The notes under the pieces were generated by a model. It was not told the origin of the DNA and ran no database searches. It saw nothing but the letters and a program-made list of their open reading frames with translations. Positions 1-8,760 of a DNA stretch of 28,368 nucleotides are shown one piece after another. The translations under genes and the position numbers were made by a program. Where the stretch lies: the NCBI GenBank assembly GCA_003427395.1, contig BFEA01000389.1:167126-195493 (forward strand), given 5' to 3'. How positions within the stretch are numbered: position 1 is the first letter of the stretch; each line of letters begins with the position of its first letter. Origin of the DNA: Chara braunii. Its lineage: Eukaryota; Streptophyta; Charophyceae; Charales; Characeae.

Positions 1-49
1 TCCGTACGGCCGTACGAGCAGAACCCCCTACAACGTACGGGGTGTTACA
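1..49 (-). repeat. Possible LTR terminus
   Basis: Read on the minus strand, the sequence starting at 49 is TGTAACACCCCGTACG, the usual opening of many plant Ty3/gypsy LTRs (TGTAACACCCC). It runs off the left edge, so the element it belongs to cannot be seen. Positions 3-16 are a perfect palindrome, CGTACGGCCGTACG. No primer-binding site is recognisable next to it. Confidence 0.35.
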
Positions 50-560
50 CAGTCTACAACCCCCTTTGCTAGTCGTCCCGGTCCTTCTCCATGCTCATGC
101 GCTCTCCCTCCAAATCTTTGCTNACAATCTTTTCTATCAGCATCATTTCTCCTTCCTTCTATGCGGACTCCATCTTTACCCCTCNTATGGATTCGACTTT
201 TTCTTCACCCTATACATCGTATTTTTCAATGTCGCCTGGAAACAATACATGGAGANAATTCAACCATATGGAGTTGTATTGCATCATCTCGANAATCTTT
301 CGTGCAACCAATGATTGTGATTTGATACGCGACAATACCCTCTATACCATCCCCAGACTCTACGCTGAGTATCACGATGCCCTACCTAGACCCAATCACA
401 CATTTCCCCTNNCACATGGTATTGTGCATTTTGTTGATCTTCTNAATGTTGCAAGCAACTACTTCCCCCTCACCTTCGCTCCTCTAACCANAATTGTGAC
501 CTTCTCCCCTCCTTCTTGACTACATTTGAGCAGATCATGTGTGAGCAAGCAAACNATCGA
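50..560 (+). pseudogene. Degenerate retroelement ORF fragment (gag-like?), plus copy
   Basis: No family is recognised with certainty. Two overlapping plus-strand frames (about 42-314 and 91-519) contain pieces that match, in order, the minus-strand frames at 2690-2299: an aromatic stretch, then AW.Q, then QPY.VVLHHL, then LYCIIS, then TIP.LY, then a P.PNH.FP segment and a II/IV-H-[YF]VD segment. Conservation of peptide order with frame switches indicates a former protein-coding sequence broken by indels and ambiguous bases. Position near an LTR-like end and the W/L-rich character fit a retroelement gag, but that is inference. The copy is inverted relative to its partner at 2290-3014. Confidence 0.35.
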
Positions 561-2289
561 GACCAGGACGATGTCACATAGAAGACTACTAGACGTCCAA
601 CTTCTCAATCCTTTAAGATTTTTGCAAGTGGTTGAAGAGTTGGCACGCTTACGAGATTCATAATTGTGGAGAAGAGGGGAAAGAGGGAGAGATGAGCGAG
701 AATAGGAAGAAGGGGAGGGAGGGGGATAAACGCTCTTGAAGGCCATGTCGATCCGCGTCAAGTACTTGGTAGCCAATCGGATAGCGGTATGAAGTGTTAA
801 AAGACACTTTACACCTTGACATTTGATTTCTAGGGGTCTTGGGGCGATCAACTTTAGGTACTCTATGGTTTGGTCTTTTAACCGGTATTTTAATTGCAAT
901 GAATCGTTTTTTTCGCAGATGCATTAGTTTTTCCTTATTAAAAGAAATCAGTCAATTTGGGTCAGCCTACATGTAGACGAAGACGTGAAGGGAGGTTACG
1001 AAAAATAAAGCGTAGCAAGAGCAAAATTCAACGAAAGTGAGGAGAGATAAGAGCGAGGGGGGGAAAGGGAAGATGGCGGTTACATCTTAAGCGTTGATAG
1101 CAAAAAAGCGATGAAGGCACGAAGCTAGGGAAGGTTGTTTGCGAAAACGCAACGCAAAAAAATCCATACATGCAAAAGAAAAGACACCAAACCAGTTATG
1201 CGAAATGTTAGCGAAGTCAAGCCTAATGTGTAAGGTTGAATTGAAACTGAAAAGTTCGAAAGAAAATTTCGCGTACGTTATCTGAAACGCGCAATTTCTG
1301 TGCCAATTCCGGATCGAAGTAGGTTACACAGGGCTTGCAGGGATTTTCTTACAGTTGTGCAAGGAAAGGATTCGTTGCCAAATATCCCAAAAGGCAACAT
1401 CGTCTTTTGGATTCAAGAAACTTGAATTAAAAAAAAAAATATAAGCATGCATGCTAAGGCAACACAAATGCTACGTAGAAGTGCAAGAAGAAAAGGGGGA
1501 AAGAAAAGCATGAAAACTATGAAAGCAGTGAGTTATGATTGGNCGACGTATCCAGGTAACGGGGCATATCATGATTAGCCCCTTGGGCAAGAAAGGCTGA
1601 ACAACACACCCGAGATATGTTGAGCTCGACTTCCTATTCACTGGTTATGCTACTTGGACCTAAGAGAGGAATTGGAACTCGGGCAGATTATCCGTAGTTA
1701 TTCAACGGGTACTTAGCAAAAGAAAGGAAGAGGCNGGGAAACTCGCTCATGCATAGAAGTTGGTGTGTCACATGTGTGACGCTNAGGGGGTTTCATTTTT
1801 TTTGTGATCTGCTAATCGCATGCAAGAAGTAGAAGAAGGGAGACGACGGAGAAGAGGGGTAACTAGATTGATTCTACAAACAATTCTAAGTTTGGTTTAT
1901 CCGCAAAAACGTTCTTTGAGGCGAAAGCATTTCCTCATGGACTGGTTTTGATCCCAATCCTTCATTTGCTTCCATGTCCAGAATGCACCACGGNAATTAT
2001 TTTCGACATTCTCTAGGACGNTGATAAGGGAAGGAAGAGAGAGANGAAAGGAGCCCTTGATCATCTGTCACATTATCATGCGCAAACTTGTTTCGTTGTA
2101 CCTGCACAACAAAGACATCACAAATAAAAGAGAGAGNACCGTCGATGATAGTGGTCATGTCCCTGAGTGTCTAGTTATCTTCCAAGTGACACCGTCATGT
2201 TCTGGTGGTCCCGCATGCGCAGTCTTCCCCCAAGTGGCTTGTCAAGTGTGATCCTTCCAATCATAATCTAACCGGATNGGAGGAGCTGG
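561..2289. other. No recognisable gene
   Basis: About 1.7 kb with no convincing coding frame, RNA gene or structured repeat. It is A/G-rich on the plus strand in places (about 660-730 and 990-1060) and carries scattered single N bases. Short frames here have no recognisable motif. Confidence 0.5.
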
Positions 2290-3014
2290 TTTTCTAGGTC
2301 ATTGCTGCGAGAGCAGAGGCAAACGGCTGCGAATGACGTCCTGCACATCAACATAGTGGATGATGCAGTGAGCGTCGGGGGAAATGATGGTTAGGCTGGG
2401 GGAGGGCAGCGAGATAGTCGACGTAGAGAGTGGGGATGGTGTGAATGGTTTCATCACGAAGACCTTCATAGTCTTCGCGGCAGTCAAAGTTCCCGAGATG
2501 ATGCAATACAACTCTATAAGGTTGCATTGTCTCCATGCCACACTAAAAGTCGCTCTCTCTTGACCAAGAGTAGAAAAAAAAACATTGATGNGTGAATTNA
2601 AATNGTCGTCCAACCGACTTCTCCAGGTACATTGACTTCGACCGCCGTGTACCACGTTTGCATACTGATTATCCGGGCCAGTCACAAGAGATCAGGGCTG
2701 AAGCGCAGATGATGAACTTGGTGAAACTGNAGATGTGGTCATGGTTGTCATTGGTTGAAGAAAACGAGGGGGAAGTNCTTGCTCCGAGGCGAAGTTCATG
2801 GCGATGGCTGAAGGGGGAAAAAATTAGATGAAGGAGATTTAGAGTCAGGGTTGTTCTCACTGTCACATTGAGAGGACGAGGAAAAGGGGGAAGNGGGATC
2901 AGAGACAACGAGCAAATGTCGAAGATAAGAGATATAGCGAACAATTGAGAAAAAGTTATGGCTAACACCCACTTCGGGAGCGATGCACACGGTGCTAGCA
3001 CCGTTAGGCCCCAT
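2290..3014 (-). pseudogene. Degenerate retroelement ORF (gag-like?), minus copy
   Basis: On the minus strand a broken coding sequence runs from about 3014 to 2290. It opens with a peptide beginning MGPNGASTVCIAPEVG (3014 downwards), shifts frame more than once, and continues with a W/R-rich stretch, AWRQ, QPYRVVLHHLG and a TIPTLY segment before the stop near 2299. The second half aligns with the plus-strand copy at 50-560. Family assignment to a gypsy gag is inference from its neighbours: it lies just downstream of an integrase on the same strand, where a 3' LTR or a second element's gag would be expected. N bases and frame breaks rule out an active gene. Confidence 0.35.
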
Positions 3015-3246
3015 CTCTACTACGCAAAATCAGGCAGAGTAATTTAGAGCCAATTTACAGTCGCGCGCGGTCTTACATAGTTGAACGAGGTTTCTTAATT
3101 TCTATTGTGTTCATGGTCTCGCATTCCCATTCAAAACCTCGTGGCTACGAACATGGCTAATGTGAGCCAATTCCGTTTAACTTATTTAATGTTGTTTCGA
3201 GGCCAACCTTAGGACGACCTTCTGCACCAATTCCATGTAGCTTTCA
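3015..3246. other. Gypsy 3' flank, no gene
   Basis: AT-balanced sequence between the integrase remnant and the gag-like remnant. It would be expected to hold the 3' LTR of the gypsy element, but I could not identify TG...CA ends with a matching partner. Confidence 0.3.
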
Positions 3247-4010
3247 TTAAAGACCGTGTGTCCCTACCCCTAGGCTTGACATTTTTCGTGGCGTCTCGGA
3301 CCGTGACACAGGCAATACCGTTGGTTTATAATTGGAAGGGGGTCGATCATATTGATTCATAAGCGGTGACCCTGTGAATTCTGTCAACTTGGTAAGCAAT
3401 CTCAAGCCGCAAACGATGTTGTTGGTGGCAAAATTCCTTCTAAGGGTCGTTTTAATCATATGATTGACATTTTCAGCTAGGTCGTTAGACAGAGACATTT
3501 GTGGGGCCATGTGTCGGACTGAGACACTCCTCCATGACAAGAGTTGTTCTACCTCCCTCTTAAAGTCCGACCCGTTATCCGTTTGAATCTCCTCCGTGTC
3601 TAGGTAAGTTTAGAGAAACAAGTCGATACAAGAAGCTATCTAAGAGACCTTACTTGTCTTACAAGGGTATACTTCTTATCCACTTTGAGAAGTGATCAAT
3701 TAATACTACTAAAATAATGGAAAATTCAGAGCGGTTAGGTACCTCAATATATGTAGTGCCCATATTGAAATTTTGGAAAAGGGTGCTCTATTTCAGTTGG
3801 TAAAATCGTATTAAGTGTCCGCATTGACGATCGATTTGTCGCACAGACCAGTCAATTTTTCATCACGTGCTTGACATCATCCCAGATAATTGACAAGAAC
3901 CACCTGTTATGTTCGATAGTTACCTTAGTGACACATGCTGCGAAATGAGCGGCCTTTTCCTCGTGGGCAGATCTGACCGGATTGTGTCGTTGAAAAAGGT
4001 AGGGAACTGT
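3247..4010 (-). pseudogene. Ty3/gypsy integrase, broken
   Basis: The retroviral-type integrase would insert element cDNA into the host chromosome. Reading from about 3960 down, a WDDVKHVM...CATN segment matches the end of the HHCC zinc-binding domain. IDHFSKW near 3700-3680 holds the first catalytic Asp, TDNGSDF near 3583-3560 the second Asp, and LAENVNHMIKTTLRR (3480-3435) the catalytic Glu, so all three D,D,E residues are visible. Several stops interrupt the frame upstream of 3600; only the last 97 codons (3540-3247) are open from a Met. The C-terminal end stops early and no chromodomain is seen. Confidence 0.85.
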
Positions 4011-4107
4011 CAACCATAATCTCGATCAGTCAGTTTTATGCTTCTCTAGGTGGTTATCCATTCAACGGTAATCTTGGGATCCATCGGTGATTGGACGTTT
4101 GTCCTCC

Positions 4108-4281
4108 TTAAACCACTAGTACCTTTGGCGTCCGGTTTCGACAAGTACTTGCCAGCTCCCGAACTTTCAGGAGGTCGAGCCCGACGTTGATCAATCTGAT
4201 TGGCGGCCGTCATTTCGTTTCGGCCTCCTGAAAGTTCGAAGGCCGAGTATTTTCGAACCGGCAAAGGTACTCGTGGTTTAA
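4108..4281. mobile_element. Foldback MITE flanked by TTAA
   Basis: A 174-bp inverted repeat. The left arm (4108-about 4182) and right arm (about 4207-4281) pair over roughly 65-75 bp with small indels. Clear matches are TTAAACCAC at the tip, AGTACCTTTG (4118-4127 against 4262-4271), CCGGTTTCGA/CCGGTTCGA and GAACTTTCAGGAGG (4161-4174 against 4225-4238). Both tips carry TTAA, which may be a piggyBac-like duplication or simply part of the arms. It lies between RNase H and integrase of gypsy-1, where no conserved domain is expected. Confidence 0.7.
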
Positions 4282-4718
4282 TGTAAACATCAAAGGATTT
4301 TCTAGCTAATTTACATGATAATATTTTATCTGTCCATACTTAAGATCGTCGATATTCTTCATCATGATCTAGGTTGTCATTCCTGGTGGTCTCGGATTGA
4401 GCTTATGTGGGAAGCTTGTCTTTTCTACATAGTGAACATTCTCATGCCTTATCGTTTGTACATTAACAAACGCATGCGCCATGTGCACGATTGACACAGT
4501 TAGCACACTCTACACAGTCAACGAAACAATGTTCTGTTAGGTACTCCACTTCGTAGACACATAAGATACAAGTACACAAGAAGTTGAATTTATTGGGAAG
4601 GTTAGCGAAGAAAGAGGGATAGGAGAATTCGGAGGCAACAGGTAGGACAAAAGACGAAGGAGGAGGGTTAACCATCACTCACGCGAAGGACTATTTATCC
4701 TTCTGCAAAATATCCAAT
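4282..4718 (-). pseudogene. Gypsy-1 linker between RNase H and integrase
   Basis: This stretch continues the minus-strand gypsy coding sequence. An open segment at 4678-4463 is Cys-rich near its end (several Cys within about 35 residues), but the spacing does not match the HHCC finger, which lies further on near 3960-3880. A stop near 4680 separates it from the RNase H tail. I assign it to the element by position only. Confidence 0.4.
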
Positions 4719-4934
4719 TTGTCATTCTCAAGCTCGTTCTTCGGTTCTCAATCAATTGACGATGTTACCTCTTCACTGGCGGGTACCTTACTTGGTCGCT
4801 GGAGACGTATCAATCCATCAATGTTCTCGTGCATCTCGTGCTTCCGATGGTGGATGTCAAAGTCTATGCTCTGTAACGTAATTGCCCATCGTCCTATCTT
4901 TCCAAAGTAGTTCTTAAATTTCTCCATGGCCAGC
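4719..4934 (-). pseudogene. Gypsy-1 RNase H, C-terminal part
   Basis: Reading down from about 4927, the peptide KNYFGKIGRWAITLQSIDFDI is followed by HENIDGLIRL. This is the conserved tail of Ty3/gypsy RNase H (RWA..LQ.ydF.i...N..aDgLSR), including the final acidic Asp of the N-x-DGL motif. The N-terminal part of the same domain lies 1.9 kb away at 6819-7050. The two parts are in phase if the intervening insertion and one target duplication are left out. Confidence 0.8.
4927..4934. repeat. Target-site duplication, left copy
   Basis: TGGCCAGC here pairs with GGGCCAGC at 6811-6818 (7 of 8 identical). The two copies flank the insertion that splits the gypsy-1 RNase H. Confidence 0.7.
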
Positions 4935-5106
4935 CAGTGCTGTCACAGTGAATGTGACTGGCCGGTCATATGCCCCACGCTCGTGAACGGCCAAACCATA
5001 AAACCATTGTGTTTTTATTTTTCTTTTCTGGCTCATCGTGCTACTGTTGTGACAAGCCCCACATCGTGATGACATTAAAAAAAATAACAAATTGAAATAG
5101 CCAAAG

Positions 5107-5430
5107 TAGCAAATCCAGATATATGGATTTATCCGGATTTGCAGACCGGATAATAGTGTCCGCATGAAACTGGATTAAGTATATCCTGAGTGTAAAAAAT
5201 CGGGTACTTTTCCAAAAAAAAACAAAATCTCAAACAAATCTGAAAACAAAGCATATTAGAGATAATCACAATACCAACAACTTTTACCTAGAGGTCATTT
5301 CAAAATTCCTATCATATCTGAAGATAAAAAAAGCAAAAAAAATAAAAATAAAATAAATATCCGGATTCAGGACTTTATCCGAAAATTTTGGATAAACCTT
5401 TTTTCCCCCGGATATTCCGGCCTGATAGTT
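5107..5430. mobile_element. MITE-like segment with ATCCGG clusters
   Basis: An AT-rich core at about 5213-5310 (AATCTGAAAACAA, CAACTTTTACCTAGAGGTCAT) is clearly related to the core of the MITE at 8402-8752 (AATCTGAAAACAA, CAACTTTTGCCTTGGAGTCAT). On both sides lie clusters of ATCCGGAT-type words (5125-5160 and 5361-5425). This mirrors the architecture of the 8402 element, but its exact ends and target duplication could not be fixed. Confidence 0.5.
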
Positions 5431-5650
5431 CGCACAGTGAATGCGACTACACATGCCATGCTACCTAGGAAATCACGTACAAAACAACAAACAATAAACT
5501 TTATTTTCGATGGTTCCGTGATGTTTTTCATTTTAATTAAAAATAAATATTCGAAAAAAAAAAAAAACATTATGGGGGGGTATACTCCGATGACCACCAG
5601 TCCACCACCTTTGGAAAAAAAACCCCAGCTAAAATAAAAAAAACATTCTC

Positions 5651-5658
5651 GCTATATG
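5651..5658. repeat. Target-site duplication of nested element, left
   Basis: GCTATATG, matched by GCTGTATG at 6708-6715 (7 of 8 identical), directly outside the terminal inverted repeats of the 5659-6707 element. Confidence 0.6.
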
Positions 5659-5868
5659 CTACGTGACACCCACGGCCTAGGCCGCGGGCAATTCGGTCGC
5701 GGCCGCGGCCTGGTTTTTTAATATTTTTTTCATTCTCCTAAAAATACATTAAAAAAAAAACGTGTCGTGGGGCTTGCAAAACCCTACAATCCTAGATTTG
5801 TTTTTTTGGAATCCGACATCGTTTAGGATTTCAAAAAAATAAAAATCGAAAATCGATTTAAATAAATT

Positions 5869-5906
5869 GAAAAAAAAAAAAAAAAAAAAAAANAAAAAAA
5901 AAAAAA
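5869..5906. repeat. Poly(A) tract
   Basis: A nearly pure run of A with one ambiguous base, inside the nested element. Confidence 0.9.
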
Positions 5907-6057
5907 TTTCCATTTTTTTTCATAAGGGACAAGGTCGCTGAGTTGTCCTGTTTTTTTTTAGCAATGTTTTTCGGGTTTGTGTCTGGCAATTGGGTGTTAA
6001 GAAAAAATTAAGATGCAATAATTGAAAAAAAGAAAAGAAAAAAAAAAAAAAGGTCAG

Positions 6058-6059
<2 letters not shown>

Positions 6060-6108
<49 letters not shown>

Positions 6109-6265
6109 GAAGTGGAGATAGCGAGGAGAGAGAGAGCGAGTGAAACCAAGAGAGAGAGAGAGAGTGTGCGTGCGCGGTTGTATGTGTGTGTGTGTGTGCG
6201 TGGGCGGGTGTGTGTGTGTGTGTGTGGGTGCGCGGCTGTGTGTGTGTGTGTGTGTGTGCATGCGG

Positions 6266-6328
<63 letters not shown>

Positions 6329-6342
6329 AGTGTGTGCGCGCG
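6060..6342. repeat. (GT)n microsatellite with GA patches
   Basis: Long TG dinucleotide runs interrupted by a GA-rich patch (6099-6165) and ending in a CG run (6337-6346). Apparent frames across it, encoding His/Thr or Val/Cys strings, are artefacts of the dinucleotide repeat. Confidence 0.95.
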
Positions 6343-6392
6343 CGCGTGTGCCAGGGGGAGCCCGAGGAGGGGAGGGAGGTTCCCTCCCCCAC

Positions 6393-6431
6393 TAATCAAT
6401 CAGTCAATCAATCAATCAATCAATCAATCAA
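6393..6431. repeat. (AATC)n microsatellite
   Basis: About nine copies of the tetranucleotide AATC with one substitution, directly after the GT block. Confidence 0.9.
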
Positions 6432-6818
6432 AAAAACTATCACTCAATAAACATTTATTTTTTTTCTATTTATTTAATTTTTTTCTCACATACCAAAAAA
6501 CACCCCCCCAATTTTTTAATTTTTTTTTTTTTTTTTTTTAACAGGGCCATAGAGGCCGACGTGCGATGCCCACGCGCGCGCCGCTGTTTTTACGCGCACG
6601 CCCCGACCTGGGTTTAGGGCAGCCGCGCGGCCTCAGCCGCCGGCCCGAGATCGGCCTCCTCGGCCGCCTCCTAGGCCACAGGATCCGCGGTCTGGGGTGT
6701 CACGTAGGCTGTATGTAAACTCCCTGAACTACAACCGATCAGGATTTCCGTGACGGGTGACCCTACTCCGTTCTGAAAGCCCGTGAACGGTGAACGGTGG
6801 TATTGCACTAGGGCCAGC

Positions 6819-7050
6819 AGAGGTTCGTCATCTGTGACAAAAGTGAACTTTCTGCCATACAAATAAGCCCGGAAGTGGTTGATACACTGTAAAACATTCT
6901 CTTGTGGGAGCCGAGTAGTTTCATTTAAACTCGGGACCCGGTATGGTCTTTGAAGTGTAGCCCACAATGTGTTCGAATCCGTTCGGTTCTGCTTGGGCCA
7001 AAATCGCAGATATTGCCTTTTGTTGCTAGTATGTAATCAGAGTGAATAGC
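6819..7050 (-). pseudogene. Gypsy-1 RNase H, N-terminal part
   Basis: Reading down from about 7030: LAQAEPNG, then GYTSKTIPGPE, then NYSAPTREC, then HFRAYLYGRKFTFVTDDEPLLA. These are the successive conserved blocks of gypsy RNase H, which degrades the RNA of the RNA:DNA hybrid. The blocks fall in different frames, so at least one frameshift and a stop near 6935 have accumulated. The domain is cut immediately after the EPLLA block by the hAT-like insertion and resumes at 4927. Amino acids predicted beyond 6811 belong to the insertion, not to the enzyme. Confidence 0.8.
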
Positions 7051-7053
7051 CTT

Positions 7054-8102
7054 CTAGGGTCCGACCTTGTCAAAATTGGGGTCAAAATCAAAGTGGTCCT
7101 TAAATCTCGGAACGCTTGATCGCATTACGGGGTCTAGATCAACGGTCGATTTTTCTTGAGAAGATCCATTAGTGGGCCCTGCGATTGCTGCAAAACCCTT
7201 GATAAACCTCGGATAATAGAAAGTAAGTCCTAAAGACGTACAAACTTGCGTGAGCAACGTAGGAACAAGTGAATCCTGGACCACCACGATATTTCATGGG
7301 TCCGACAATTGGCCCTAAGGCTTGTCAGTGACAATATGCCCCCAAAACGAAATCTCTGACAAAAAAAATTGATATTTGTCGATAGCCACCTTGAATCTTG
7401 CGTCTTTCAGCGCATGCAACATTCATTCAATATGTTGTGCATGTCGCTTATTCGAATTTGAATACTCCAAGATATCTATATAAACAATCACATAAAAGTT
7501 GATTATGCTCATTGCCAACTGCGTTTTTCGCACGAAGTTTTGAAAAATAATATTCATCGTGCGCTGAGACGTAGTTGGGGCATTGCATATGCCCATTGAA
7601 CAATGAATCCAATGCCAGGTCCCTTCAAAAAGAACAAAGGAAGTGTTTGACCTATCTTCCTTTCGAACAAGAGGGTGATAGAATCGACAACGGATATCAA
7701 ACTTGCTGAAAAATTGCGAACACCCAATAATATCCCAAAGTTCATCAATTTTGGGAAGAGGATACATATCTTTTACAGTAATGTTGTTCAATTCTTGGGA
7801 ATCGATGCATATTCGAATTCATCTGATCTTTTTAGGCACAATGTTGACAGGAATGGACCACAGACCAATCACAGTGTCGATCCACCCATTAGCTTCAACT
7901 CCTTGATCGTGGAGAAGGCGCCAAGCCGCTGAGTAAGAGAATATCGGTAAGGAGTATAACTAATTGGCGGATGGTTATCCGTGAGAGTCACATGCTCAAT
8001 CACATTTATCACACCATTATTATGATCAGGTATACTCAGTAAAATCGCATACTCATGCAAAACATCCCGGAGAAGTTCCTTTACCTCTTCAGGAACGTGC
8101 AA
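7054..8102 (-). pseudogene. Gypsy-1 reverse transcriptase and connection, broken
   Basis: The RT would copy element RNA into DNA. Reading down from 8102: a lead-in ending HPPISYTPYRYSL (the usual hpPi..pYR block), a WSIPVNIVPKK block (about 7860), an in-frame TGA near 7826, NNITVKDMYPLPKIDEL (7791-7741), FSKFDIR, CNAPTTSQR.MN and the palm motif near 7480. The palm reads VYIDILEYS where the family has YxDD, so one catalytic Asp codon is missing. The connection follows as LGLTFYYPRFIKGFAAIAGP (7235-7176) in another frame. Overall length is normal, but stops, the lost Asp and shifts make it inactive. Confidence 0.9.
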
Positions 8103-8401
8103 CCGGATTAATATAGGTCTGATGCTGTCAAAGATCGTAAGTTGGATCTTATCAGATTACCATCTCAATGCTCATGGATGTCTAGGCTTGGTGCAGGAAA
8201 ACATCGAACTGCTGGTTTCAGACTGAGAACACTGTGACAAAAATTATGAGTCCCGCCAGACCAATTGTTTTGGTTTCTTTGTCCTTAATATCAAGTTCTG
8301 GATTCATCACACTTGGGGCGATTTCTGATCTTGTGAGTTCTCAAATCAAGATTATCAAGTACCTTTATAATTGGAAGTCCCGCCTCAACCTTAATCATCC
8401 C
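8103..8401 (-). pseudogene. Gypsy-1 region upstream of RT
   Basis: Between the RT and the 8402 MITE the minus strand should encode protease and the protease-RT linker. A peptide continuing across the MITE insertion point (about 8400-8340) is open, but no DTG/DSG protease active-site motif is visible. Assigned by position within the element. Confidence 0.4.
8394..8401. repeat. Target-site duplication of MITE, left
   Basis: ATCATCCC, identical to 8753-8760 and abutting the MITE termini on both sides. Confidence 0.9.
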
Positions 8402-8614
8402 CTACATAGCACCGTGTTCGTGTTCAGAGGCGAACGCGAATAAGTGTCCCAAAACCACCGAATGCAAACATAAAAATTATTACAAAAAAAATAAAACAAT
8501 CTCTAAAAAATCTGAAAACAATATATGTTATGTAAAATAACAATGCAAGCAACTTTTGCCTTGGAGTCATGTTCCAAATCGTAGTGAACCATGAGTTAAA
8601 AATCCAAAACCAAA

Positions 8615-8649
<35 letters not shown>

Positions 8650-8752
8650 ATACGAAAAAAAGTGTGTTCGACCGAACATGTTCGCGAGCTGTTCGCGTGA
8701 ACACGTTCGCGCGAATGTGAAGGGGCGCGAACACGTTCGCCGTGCTATGTAG
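8402..8752. mobile_element. Intact hAT-like MITE with perfect 8-bp TSD
   Basis: A 351-bp element with inverted ends CTACATAGCAC (8402-8412) and GTGCTATGTAG (8742-8752), flanked by a perfect 8-bp duplication ATCATCCC. The subterminal zones are packed with GTTCGCG/CGCGAAC words, several forming short palindromes such as TTCGCGCGAA. The core is AT-rich and contains an (AT)n run at 8617-8646. No coding capacity. The 8-bp duplication points to a hAT-type transposase supplied in trans. It interrupts gypsy-1 coding sequence and reads cleanly out if one duplication is left out, so it post-dates the gypsy insertion. Confidence 0.9.
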
Positions 8753-8760
8753 ATCATCCC
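8753..8760. repeat. Target-site duplication of MITE, right
   Basis: ATCATCCC, identical to the octamer at 8394-8401. Confidence 0.9.

Larger units (their letters stand above)
5659..6707. mobile_element. Nested TIR element, 8-bp duplication
   Basis: The left end CTACGTGACACC (5659-5670) is the reverse complement of the right end GGTGTCACGTAG (6696-6707). The flanking octamers match at 7 of 8 positions. Just inside both ends lie dense GC-rich palindromic words built on GGCC/CGGCCG (5672-5712 and 6545-6690). The interior is AT-rich and filled with homopolymer A/T and a long GT microsatellite. No protein is encoded. It sits inside the 4935-6810 insertion, so it arrived later. Its organisation matches the 8402 MITE, which also begins CTAC. 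Confidence 0.65.
4935..6810. mobile_element. hAT-like DNA element inserted in RNase H
   Basis: A 1,876-bp non-coding insertion. Its ends are CAGTGC... and, on the complementary strand, TAGTGC..., both fitting the hAT terminal rule YARNG. It is flanked by 8-bp near-identical duplications, the length made by hAT transposases. Subterminal copies of GTGAACGG occur at 4983-4990 on the left and at 6783-6790 and 6790-6797 on the right. CACAGTGAATGTGACT (4943-4958) recurs at 5434-5449 with one change. No transposase frame is present, so it is non-autonomous. The TIRs are short and imperfect, so superfamily assignment is moderate; the insertion event itself is well supported by the interrupted domain. 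Confidence 0.65.

Noticed and set aside
5920-6541. Long frames encoding His/Thr-rich or Val/Cys-rich proteins
   Set aside because: Direct translation of the GT microsatellite and neighbouring homopolymers.
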